Shown: positions 18,450-25,283 of the stretch, piece by piece
How the letters are laid out: every line of letters begins with the position of its first letter
Numbering within the stretch: the stretch's first letter is position 1
Source of the DNA: Colivicinus sp963607765
GTDB lineage: Bacteria > Bacillota_I > Bacilli_A > Erysipelotrichales > Erysipelotrichaceae
Length of the DNA: 35,436 bases
Assembly: GCA_963607765.1 (NCBI GenBank)
Contig: CAVDDT010000029.1
Location: 1 to 35,436, forward strand
Direction of reading: 5' to 3'
Program-made: the position numbers and the translations under genes
Notes under the pieces: model-generated
What the model saw: only the letters and a program-made list of their open reading frames with translations
Databases searched by the model: none
Told to the model about the DNA's origin: nothing

Positions 18450-19791
18450 CCATCTCTTTTTTAAGCCAGCCACTCTTATGATAATAAGTAGCTGTAAAAA
18501 TAGCCGCTAGTATCCAAGTAAAGCTATAACTATATCCAACTATCGCAATATCGTGCACTTGTTTTAATACTATCGCTAAAAATATTTGTCTAATAACTAC
18601 AAACGCCAATATTGAAGTAAACATTGGCACAAAGCTTCTGCCTGAAGCTCTTAGTACACCTGAGTATACTTGATGGAAGCATAAAGCAAAATAGAACGGG
18701 CACATTACTCTAATACATTTAGCTCCATATTCAATAACCATTTCATCGCTTGAGAAAAGGCCAATGCATTCTCTAGCAAATATCATAACAATCGCACCCA
18801 ACGCAATTACAGTTGCCAAGCCCATTGCAAGAGTTATCCTAACACCTTTTTTAACTCTGTCATATTTTTTAGCACCTAGGTTTTGTGAAATAAAGGTAGT
18901 AATTGCAAGCGCAAAACTGTTTACTGGAAGACCTAAAAAATTATCAAATTTATTAGCGCTTGAAAAGCCGGCTACAGCAGCTGATCCAAAACCATTTATA
19001 TAAAACATAACAACAACATTAGACACCGAAACAACCATGCCCTGTAGTCCTGCAGGAATGCCTACATGAACTATTTCTTTTAATGTCTCAAAATGAATTT
19101 TTAACTTATTAAAATGAAGCTGATACTCTCTTTTTTCACTAAACAAGATATATAGCACTAATACCATTGACAAGAACTGGCAAATAATTGTCGCTAAAGC
19201 AGCACCGCTAACTCCAAGTCCAACTGTTTTTACTAAAAAAACGTCCAAGAAAACATTAACAATAGAAGATGCAATCAAGACAATAAGAGGCGTTCTAGCA
19301 TTACCTACAGACTGCAAAATGCCTGTTCCAGCATTATATAAAGTAACAAAAACATTTCCCAAGAAATATATTTTTAAATAATTGTTTGCGTCCACAAACG
19401 AATCACTAGGTGTGTCCATCCACTCTAGCAAGTACGGTGAAATAAAGTACCCTAATATTGTAAGAAATAAACCAAATAACAATGAGAAGACCACAAAAGT
19501 ATGAACAGCCTTTTCTAACTTGTCTTGGTTTCTAGCACCGTAGTATTTTGATACAACAACACCTGCACCTGTGGCTAAGCCTTGAAAGAAAGCTATCATA
19601 AAATTAATTATTGGGGTGGAAGAACCTACTGCAGCTAATGCGCTTGATCCTACATAGTTTCCTACTACAAACGAGTCTATTGTGTTATACATTAGCTGAA
19701 AGAAATTGCCCAATAATAAAGGAATAGAAAACAATAAAATCTTCTTAAAAATGCTACCCTCAGTCATTAGCCCACTTTCTTTACTTAACAT
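18439..19791 (-). CDS. MATE-family multidrug/toxin exporter
   Basis: MATE proteins export cationic compounds in exchange for Na+ or H+. The 450-residue protein has about 12 hydrophobic helices in two homologous halves. The N-terminal half shows FSIPLLLGNFFQLMYNTIDS and FVVGNYVGSSALAAVG; the second half shows GIPAGLQGMVVSVSNVV and GFSSANKFDNFLGLP. Length and pattern match NorM/DinF-like members of Bacillota. Substrate is unknown. Its 5' end faces the sirtuin gene with 66 bases between. No convincing SD precedes the ATG at 19791; the internal ATG eight codons later is an alternative. It is monocistronic with its own terminator. Confidence 0.92.
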   Translation of the reverse strand: MLSKESGLMTEGSIFKKILLFSIPLLLGNFFQLMYNTIDSFVVGNYVGSSALAAVGSSTPIINFMIAFFQGLATGAGVVVSKYYGARNQDKLEKAVHTFVVFSLLFGLFLTILGYFISPYLLEWMDTPSDSFVDANNYLKIYFLGNVFVTLYNAGTGILQSVGNARTPLIVLIASSIVNVFLDVFLVKTVGLGVSGAALATIICQFLSMVLVLYILFSEKREYQLHFNKLKIHFETLKEIVHVGIPAGLQGMVVSVSNVVVMFYINGFGSAAVAGFSSANKFDNFLGLPVNSFALAITTFISQNLGAKKYDRVKKGVRITLAMGLATVIALGAIVMIFARECIGLFSSDEMVIEYGAKCIRVMCPFYFALCFHQVYSGVLRASGRSFVPMFTSILAFVVIRQIFLAIVLKQVHDIAIVGYSYSFTWILAAIFTATYYHKSGWLKKEMEKA

Positions 19792-19845
19792 AATTCACAC
19801 TTTCTAAAAACAGTATTTATTATAAATCAATAATTCTATTTGTAC

Positions 19846-19851
19846 TATAAT
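19846..19851 (+). promoter_or_regulatory. -10 element of the sirtuin gene, giving a leaderless mRNA
   Basis: A perfect TATAAT is followed by six bases and then the ATG at 19858. The normal start site, seven bases after the -10, would be the A of the start codon. There is no SD. Confidence 0.6.
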
Positions 19852-19857
19852 TTAGTT

Positions 19858-20565
19858 ATGATAGAAAAACTTAAACATGCAATTGAAAATAGTAAGAAAA
19901 TAGTCTTTTTTACAGGAGCAGGAATGTCTACCGATAGCGGAATACCTGATTTTCGATCAGAAACTGGATTATATAAGAATAATCTTCATGCCGAAGAGAT
20001 AATATCACACTCATATTTTATGTCTCACCCAGAAGAGTTCTATGATTTTTATAAAAATAAAATGATATTTGAAGATGCTCTTCCAAACTACGGACACAAG
20101 TTTATTGCTAGTCTTGAGGGAAAGAAAGATGTTTGTGTTGTTACTCAAAACATAGATGGACTGCATCAACTAGCAGGAAGCAAGAAAGTATATGAACTGC
20201 ATGGTTCAATACATCGAAACTATTGTATGAAATGCCATAAGTTCTATGATTTGACTAAAATAATTGAAAGCAATGGTGTTCCATACTGTGATTGTGGAGG
20301 AATCATTAAACCAGATGTGGTGCTATACGAAGAAAGTCTTGATGAAGACACAATAAACAAATCAGTTAGTGAAATATATAATGCGGATACCATGGTAATT
20401 CTTGGCACTTCATTAAATGTATATCCAGCTGCCGGTTTTATTAGGTACTTTAGAGGAAACACTCTAGCTATCATTAATAAACAAGCTACTGTTCAAGATA
20501 ACAATTGTGATATCGTAATTCACGATTCTATTTCCAAAGTATTTAAGGAAATAGATAATATATAA
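19858..20565 (+). CDS. NAD-dependent protein deacylase, Sir2 family
   Basis: Sirtuins remove acyl groups from lysine using NAD+. The 235-residue protein has the NAD-binding block GAGMSTDSGIPDFR (residues 20-33), TQNID (96-100), the catalytic His115 in ELHGS, a zinc site with Cys123, Cys126, Cys144 and Cys146 (CMKC, CDC), GTSLNVYPAAG and INK for the adenine side. The start was set at the ATG at 19858; an upstream TTG would lie before the predicted -10. It resembles CobB/SrtN-type enzymes; target proteins are unknown. The nucleotidyltransferase gene begins 24 bases downstream with its own SD and may be co-transcribed. Confidence 0.93.
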   Translation: MIEKLKHAIENSKKIVFFTGAGMSTDSGIPDFRSETGLYKNNLHAEEIISHSYFMSHPEEFYDFYKNKMIFEDALPNYGHKFIASLEGKKDVCVVTQNIDGLHQLAGSKKVYELHGSIHRNYCMKCHKFYDLTKIIESNGVPYCDCGGIIKPDVVLYEESLDEDTINKSVSEIYNADTMVILGTSLNVYPAAGFIRYFRGNTLAIINKQATVQDNNCDIVIHDSISKVFKEIDNI

Positions 20566-20589
20566 TAATAAGGTAGGAGAAAATCAAAA

Positions 20590-21507
20590 ATGAAAAAAAC
20601 ATTAGTAATTCTAGCTGCTGGTATGGGATCAAGATACGGCGGCTTAAAACAAGTTGATACTCTTGGATCAAATGGTGAATCAATTATTGACTTCACTATT
20701 TATGATGCGATTAAAACTGGCTTTGAAAAGTTAGTATTAATCATCAGAAAAGAACATGAAGAAATCTTTGAAGAACACATCGTTAAAAAGATTAGACCTT
20801 TTATTGAAGTAACATACGCTTATCAAGATATAAATGATATTCCAGAAGGAGTAGAAGTTCCAGCTGAAAGAAAAAAACCTTGGGGAACAACTCATGCCCT
20901 ACTTGCATGTAGACATATTTTAAAGGAAGATCCATTCGTCATTTGTAATGCAGATGACTTCTATGGAAGAGATGCCTTTGTGAAAGTAGCTAAGTTCTTT
21001 GATGAAAACGCTGGTAATAATGATTACTGCATGGTTGGCTATAAAGTAGAAAACACTTTATCAGATAATGGTACTGTTACTCGTGGTGTTTGCAAGAAAG
21101 ATGATAATGATTATTTGTCAGCTATTAAAGAAGTAATGAATATTAAATGGAACGACAATCACGATGGCGTTGAATATGAAGAAGATGGTAAATATTTGCC
21201 AATGGAAATGGGAACCCCTGTTTCAATGAACTTCTGGGGCTTTAAGCCATCTATCATTTCTAAGTTTGAAGAAATATTCAAGAGTGAACTTCCTGAAGGT
21301 GTTAAAAATAATCCACTTAAGTATGAAGCACTTCTTCCAAATCATGTTGGTGTCTTAATTAACAATAAAGAAGCCAGTGTAAAAGTTCTTACTTCAAACG
21401 ATTCATGGTTTGGCGTAACATATCAAGCTGATAAAGAAAGCGTTGTCGCTAAGTTACAAAGTTATAAAGATAACGGCACTTATCCATTTGATCTTTGGGC
21501 TAAATAA
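20590..21507 (+). CDS. Sugar-phosphate nucleotidyltransferase, substrate unknown
   Basis: The 305-residue protein has the nucleotidyltransferase fold: the NTP loop LAAGMGSRYGGLKQ at residues 8-21, DFTIYDAIKTGFEK, the metal-binding CNADDFYG (Asp pair) and MNFWGFKPS. It belongs with the GalU/RmlA-like superfamily but differs from canonical GalU. Relatives with the GLKQ loop often act on activated hexoses or hexosamines, but no kinase or glycosyltransferase neighbour is present to narrow this. AGGAGA lies eight bases before the ATG. A terminator follows the stop, so it closes a two-gene unit with the sirtuin or is transcribed alone. Confidence 0.85.
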   Translation: MKKTLVILAAGMGSRYGGLKQVDTLGSNGESIIDFTIYDAIKTGFEKLVLIIRKEHEEIFEEHIVKKIRPFIEVTYAYQDINDIPEGVEVPAERKKPWGTTHALLACRHILKEDPFVICNADDFYGRDAFVKVAKFFDENAGNNDYCMVGYKVENTLSDNGTVTRGVCKKDDNDYLSAIKEVMNIKWNDNHDGVEYEEDGKYLPMEMGTPVSMNFWGFKPSIISKFEEIFKSELPEGVKNNPLKYEALLPNHVGVLINNKEASVKVLTSNDSWFGVTYQADKESVVAKLQSYKDNGTYPFDLWAK

Positions 21508-21520
21508 TTATCTAATCAAA

Positions 21521-21562
21521 GAAGTGAAGCATATCGTTTAGCGAATGCTCGCTTCTTTTTTT
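21521..21562 (+). terminator. Rho-independent terminator after the nucleotidyltransferase gene
   Basis: GAAGTGAAGCAT pairs with ATGCTCGCTTC with a small internal mismatch and is followed by eight T's. Confidence 0.8.
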
Positions 21563-21601
21563 ATGACCATATATATCTATTCATTAAGTTAATCTTTCAA
21601 A

Positions 21602-21607
21602 TATAAT
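21602..21607 (+). promoter_or_regulatory. -10 element of the CDF-like gene, giving a leaderless mRNA
   Basis: TATAAT is followed by six bases and the ATG at 21614, so the predicted transcript starts at the start codon. A weak -35 (TTCATT) lies 16 bases upstream. No SD is visible. Confidence 0.55.
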
Positions 21608-21613
21608 AATCAT

Positions 21614-22237
21614 ATGAACAAACTTGAATTTTTAAACAAACAAGAGAAATTATCAACATTAGCTTTTATTTACGAACTTCCAAAATTAATAGCTTTAATC
21701 ATTTCTCAATTTAAAGCTAATTCAATACTAGTAATATTAGAAATAATTCATGGGCTAGGCGATGCGATTAATTCTTTGATAACTCTTTTGTTATGCAAAG
21801 TATTAATAAAGAATAAACATAATATTAAACAAGAAAAATTAGAAATAATCATTGGCATGATATGCGACTTGGTAATCATAATTGGACTGTCTTCATTTAT
21901 TATTGTTTCCTTACATAAACTAAATGGGCATGAAACAAGTCATAATTTAAATGGTGTAATTATTATTACGATTATAAGCATTTTTTGCGATATTTATTTT
22001 TTAAAGAAACAAAAAGAAATTGAAAAAGAATATCATCATATTTTAGCTAAAACCGAATTATCTACTGCAAAAGAAGATTTGGTCTTTGATATTATTGAAC
22101 TTATTTCTTTAGTTATAGCTGAAACTAATTTTGCCTATATGACACCAATATTATGTATATTAGTGGCTGTTTATGCGATATATGAAAGTATTGATCGTAT
22201 AAGAGAACAATATATTTTATATAAAGAAATAATTTAG
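21614..22237 (+). CDS. Minimal cation diffusion facilitator-like membrane protein
   Basis: This 207-residue protein has five to six hydrophobic helices. Two paired-acid motifs match the CDF zinc site: H46-xxx-D50 in EIIHGLGDAINSL (expected TM2) and D155-xxx-D159 in KEDLVFDII (expected TM5). A His-containing loop (NGHETSH) lies between. CDF proteins usually have about 290-300 residues with a cytoplasmic metal-binding domain; here the chain ends right after the last helix, so that domain is absent. Export of Zn2+, Mn2+ or Fe2+ is plausible from the family but unproven. The gene appears leaderless and its stop lies just upstream of the hsp20 control region. Confidence 0.7.
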   Translation: MNKLEFLNKQEKLSTLAFIYELPKLIALIISQFKANSILVILEIIHGLGDAINSLITLLLCKVLIKNKHNIKQEKLEIIIGMICDLVIIIGLSSFIIVSLHKLNGHETSHNLNGVIIITIISIFCDIYFLKKQKEIEKEYHHILAKTELSTAKEDLVFDIIELISLVIAETNFAYMTPILCILVAVYAIYESIDRIREQYILYKEII

Positions 22238-22255
22238 CACTTAATTATTACTCTT

Positions 22256-22282
22256 GCTAGCACTTTATTGTTGACAGTGCTA
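22256..22282. promoter_or_regulatory. CIRCE operator (HrcA binding site)
   Basis: CTAGCACTT-N9-CAGTGCTAA matches the CIRCE inverted repeat TTAGCACTC-N9-GAGTGCTAA with conserved TAGCACT/AGTGCTA cores and exact spacing. It overlaps the -35 of the hsp20 promoter, so HrcA binding would block RNA polymerase and heat shock would relieve it. Confidence 0.88.
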
Positions 22283-22297
22283 AAAGTTGTGCTATTA
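22270..22297 (+). promoter_or_regulatory. Sigma-A promoter of hsp20
   Basis: Consensus TTGACA at 22270-22275 and TATTAT at 22292-22297 are separated by 16 bases. The -35 is embedded in the right side of the CIRCE element. Confidence 0.85.
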
Positions 22298-22333
22298 TAT
22301 AGTTGTACCAAGAGTACAAGGAGGAAATAAAAT

Positions 22334-22756
22334 ATGAAATATATGCCAAGAAAAGGATTTGATTTATTTGATGATATGTTTGATGGTTTCTTCCCAAGAG
22401 AATTTAACCGTCAAGGATTTGATGTTATGAAGACTGATATCCATGAAAAAGATGGATACTATACATTAGATATTGAAGTTCCAGGATACAACAAAGAAGA
22501 TGTTTCAATGGAATTAAGCAATGGATATCTAAGCATTAAAGCTAGTCACAATCAAACTGATGAAGAAAAGGATGCTAAGGGCAATCTAATTAGAAGCGAA
22601 AGAGTATTTGGCTCTTGTCAAAGAAGCTTCTATGTTGGAGATAATATCAAAGCTGGTGATGTTAAAGCTAAATTTGAAAACGGAATGTTAATCGTAACCG
22701 TTCCAAGCGAACAACAAAAACAAATCGAATCTAAAGAAACAATTGCTATTGAATAA
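22334..22756 (+). CDS. Small heat shock protein Hsp20 (alpha-crystallin family)
   Basis: Hsp20 proteins are ATP-independent holdases that keep unfolding proteins soluble. The 140-residue protein has a short N-terminal arm (FDDMFDGFFPREF), an alpha-crystallin domain from about residue 35 (MKTDIHEKDGYYTLDIEVPG) with LSNGYLSIKA, the FENGMLIVTVP block and a short C-terminal tail (IESKETIAIE). The tail carries an I-A-I sequence resembling the I-x-I oligomerisation motif. AAGGAGG precedes the ATG. The CIRCE element shows HrcA control, which is more often seen on groESL and dnaK operons. It is monocistronic with a strong terminator. Confidence 0.95.
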   Translation: MKYMPRKGFDLFDDMFDGFFPREFNRQGFDVMKTDIHEKDGYYTLDIEVPGYNKEDVSMELSNGYLSIKASHNQTDEEKDAKGNLIRSERVFGSCQRSFYVGDNIKAGDVKAKFENGMLIVTVPSEQQKQIESKETIAIE

Positions 22757-22787
22757 AATATGGGGAATTAATTCCCCATATTTTTTT
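22755..22787. terminator. Bidirectional terminator after hsp20
   Basis: A perfect palindrome with arms AAAATATGGGGAATT and AATTCCCCATATTTT is followed by T's on the plus strand; the minus strand also has a T-rich tail. It can end hsp20 and is the first clear terminator for the RT operon mRNA from the other side. Confidence 0.88.
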
Positions 22788-22938
22788 ATTCTTCTAAATA
22801 TTTTTAAGAAGCAAAGAAAATACAAATGTAGTAACAGCCATCATAATAAAGACTTCTTAAGTTTATTCATAATGATTAATTTTCATTCTGCCTTTATTGT
22901 TTATAAAAATAAATACATCGATTAGGGTGTTGTTATTC

Positions 22939-22967
22939 TTGTTTTCTATTTCTCTATGTGATATATT
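22939..22967 (+). promoter_or_regulatory. Promoter for the predicted structured RNA
   Basis: TTGTTT at 22939-22944 and TATATT at 22962-22967 are separated by 17 bases. Seven bases after the -10 lies 22974, exactly the first base of the closing stem of the predicted RNA. Confidence 0.6.
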
Positions 22968-22973
22968 TCTTTC

Positions 22974-23095
22974 AAGGGGAGTATGTCGTAAGACATGTCT
23001 GCAATGGGACAAATTCTAAGTTTTATAAAGGCTATGCAGACTGCTGACTTAGAAGTTGTCTTCACCACACTGTTAAATTGTCTCCCCTTTTTTAT
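22974..23095 (+). ncRNA. Predicted structured small RNA at the 3' end of the RT/ABC operon
   Basis: I do not recognise this RNA. Base pairing seen: a closing stem AAGGGGAG (22974-22981) with CTCCCCTT (23082-23089) leading into a T-run; a hairpin ATGTC-GTAA-GACAT (22983-22996) with a GNRA loop; a 14-position stem 23008-23021 with 23047-23060 containing one A-G mismatch; and a 7-bp pairing GTCTGCA (22997-23003) with TGCAGAC (23035-23041). The last would make a pseudoknot or be an alternative fold, since a 4-base crossing loop is short for a 14-bp stem. The promoter places the start at the closing stem. The 3' end is antisense to the last codons of the second ABC gene. A 42-codon open frame (22995-23123) overlaps it; see findings. 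Length and closed shape recall retron or RT-linked RNAs, but no family match is claimed. Confidence 0.6.
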
Positions 23096-25283
23096 TTGTC
23101 TTTATTTCTTGTCTTTTAACTAAATTAGCGAAGTCCCCATTCTTTTCCATTAATTCCTCATAACTTCCTTTTTCAAAAATATCTCCATTTTTTACTAAAA
23201 GAATATAATCACAATTTTTAAGAGTAGATAATCTATGAGCTACCATTATAACCGTGCATTTCAGGCTATTAATATTTTGCATAACCTTTTTTTGTGTGGT
23301 ATTATCTAAGGCCGATGTCGCTTCATCTAATATTAAAAGACAAGGCTTTCTAATCAAAGCTCTCGCTAATAAAATACGTTGCTTTTGGCCACCCGAAAAT
23401 CCACCGCCACATGTTTCTGATACATTAGTATCTAAACCTTCTGGAAGTTCTCTAACATAATCAGCTATTGCGGCCAAATCTAGAACACGCCAGACCTCTT
23501 CATCAGTAAATTTACAATCGCCTAATGTTACATTGTATTTTAAAGTTCCAGGGAAAAGCTTTCCTTGTTGTGATACGTACCCAATATGGCTACATACTGA
23601 TTGTAAATTTAATGTATTTAAAGGCTTTCTATCAATCAAAATTCTTCCTGTATCCGGTTTTGTAATGCCAATAAGCATATTAATTAAAGTGCTTTTGCCA
23701 GATCCGCTTTCTCCTGCAATTCCTACCTTTTCACCTTTTTTAATATCTAATGACAAATTTGATAATTTAAATGCATTATTATCTTTATAAGTAAAACTGA
23801 CATTTTCAAACGAAACGTCGCCATATATATGATTGACATAATTTTCGCCATCATTTTCAATATCATTTGCGTCTAATATTGGCAAAAGCTGTTCATAAGA
23901 AGGCCTCATTGTGCTTAATGAATCAATCATATTGCACAAAAGACTTGTAGCAGATGTCACAAATGCATAAGATGTTGTAAAAGCAATATAGTCCGATGCG
24001 GAAACGTTATTAATTACTGCTATAGTTAACAAAACAGCACCGCTTATTGATGTAAATAACGTTTGAATTAATGGCTTTAGTTTCACCAAGAGTGCTGGAT
24101 CATAGTTGCAGCAAAGAATCTTTCGGTAAAGATCAGCCCACTTAACAAAAGCCCTTTTCCAAGCACCAGATGTTTTTATTTTAGAGATTCCATTAAGAGT
24201 AGTGTAGGTCATTTCTTTAAGCTTAGAATCAGTTTCAAGTTCATCTTCCGTATTTGCACGATTTGCAATCATAGCCAATAAAGACAGTAGTACTTGAATT
24301 GTCACTAAAATAAAAGATGGAAAAACAAGGCTAGATGCAAACTTTCCAATTTGCGGAAAATACAAAAGCGAAAATAAAACCGAGACAAAAGTACTTAATA
24401 CTGTGCTTGCTATAAATGTTCCAAGCTTTCTAGCGTTATAAATATAGGCTGTAATACGTCCAGATCCTGTTTTATCAAAATAGCTTAATGGTTTTCTTAA
24501 AACACGCATCATAACTGCACTTTGCAAAGCTTTTCCACAATCATTTTCAATTAAACTCATTCCAAAATATTTATACGCTTGTATAATGCCTCTAAGAAAA
24601 GCAATTATTAAATATGAAATAAATAACATCAAAAAATAACTTGATGCATCTTGCGTAAAGCTTATATATTTTCCAAGAACAGCTTTATTTATTGCCGGTA
24701 TTAATAAGCCTAGCAAAGTAAATGATAATGTAAGTACAAGCAAAACTATAATTTTATATGTTGGAATAGATGTTAAAACATATCCAACTAATCTTAAAAA
24801 ACTTAAGGGTTTATCAGTTATAGACCAATTTGGAAAAGGCCTATATATTTCATAAACTTCTTCACTTAAAACAATAGAAGAAGACATTCTATGTTTTCTA
24901 GATAGGCTTGGAGAATAATAGTATCTGCCAAAGAAAGATTTTTCTATTACAATCCATTTATTATCTTTTGTTTTAGCCAAATAAATTATATTTGAATTAT
25001 GTTTAAAAGATTCTTTGATATTCTTAACCTGATTGTACATAATTCCATTTGACTCCAACATCATCTTAAGCAGCTCATCTTCGTCTTCTACTTTTCCTTT
25101 AATATGATTTGTTAAACCAAAAGAAAGAATAATATAATTAAGACAATTTTCAAGATCAGCCATATTTAATGATTCATGAGAAAAATTGTTTGCAATTTCA
25201 TTATTTAAAGCTGCTTGTGCTTGTTTTAATAGCCCATCTTCGACAGTCTCTCTTTTTTGAATGATTCCACTTTCAAAATTCAC
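23073..25283 (-). CDS. NHLM-type ABC transporter, ATP-binding/permease (ABC2-like)
   Basis: The 736-residue protein combines a cytosolic N-terminal region, a six-helix membrane domain and an ATPase. The N-terminal 165 residues end in a segment (KWIVIEKSFFGRYYYSPSLS, then YEIYRPFPNW) matching the ABC2 component of NHLM (nitrile-hydratase-leader microcin) export systems. The ATPase has Walker A AGESGSGKST, signature FSGGQKQR and Walker B LLILDEATSALD, so it should be active. Its GTG start overlaps the stop of the preceding gene by one base (TAGTG) behind GGAGG. The substrate is unknown; NHLM pairs normally export modified leader peptides, but no precursor or maturation enzyme is present. The last codons are antisense to the predicted RNA terminator stem. 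Confidence 0.85.
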   Translation of the reverse strand: MNFESGIIQKRETVEDGLLKQAQAALNNEIANNFSHESLNMADLENCLNYIILSFGLTNHIKGKVEDEDELLKMMLESNGIMYNQVKNIKESFKHNSNIIYLAKTKDNKWIVIEKSFFGRYYYSPSLSRKHRMSSSIVLSEEVYEIYRPFPNWSITDKPLSFLRLVGYVLTSIPTYKIIVLLVLTLSFTLLGLLIPAINKAVLGKYISFTQDASSYFLMLFISYLIIAFLRGIIQAYKYFGMSLIENDCGKALQSAVMMRVLRKPLSYFDKTGSGRITAYIYNARKLGTFIASTVLSTFVSVLFSLLYFPQIGKFASSLVFPSFILVTIQVLLSLLAMIANRANTEDELETDSKLKEMTYTTLNGISKIKTSGAWKRAFVKWADLYRKILCCNYDPALLVKLKPLIQTLFTSISGAVLLTIAVINNVSASDYIAFTTSYAFVTSATSLLCNMIDSLSTMRPSYEQLLPILDANDIENDGENYVNHIYGDVSFENVSFTYKDNNAFKLSNLSLDIKKGEKVGIAGESGSGKSTLINMLIGITKPDTGRILIDRKPLNTLNLQSVCSHIGYVSQQGKLFPGTLKYNVTLGDCKFTDEEVWRVLDLAAIADYVRELPEGLDTNVSETCGGGFSGGQKQRILLARALIRKPCLLILDEATSALDNTTQKKVMQNINSLKCTVIMVAHRLSTLKNCDYILLVKNGDIFEKGSYEELMEKNGDFANLVKRQEIKTNKKGETI

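Noticed and set aside
22794..22844. Minus-strand 16-codon hydrophobic ORF (MMAVTTFVFSLLLKNI), resembling the core of holin-like toxins
   Set aside because: Very short, no ribosome binding site, stops just upstream in frame, and the resemblance is only hydrophobic composition.
22743..22925. Plus-strand 60-codon open frame after hsp20
   Set aside because: It begins inside hsp20 in another frame, passes through the terminator hairpin, and has no SD or recognisable sequence.
22974..23095. Known small RNA such as SRP RNA, 6S RNA, tmRNA or a fluoride/preQ1 riboswitch
   Set aside because: No SRP GGAA-type helix 8, too short for 6S or tmRNA, no matching riboswitch core, and no gene downstream on the same strand to control.
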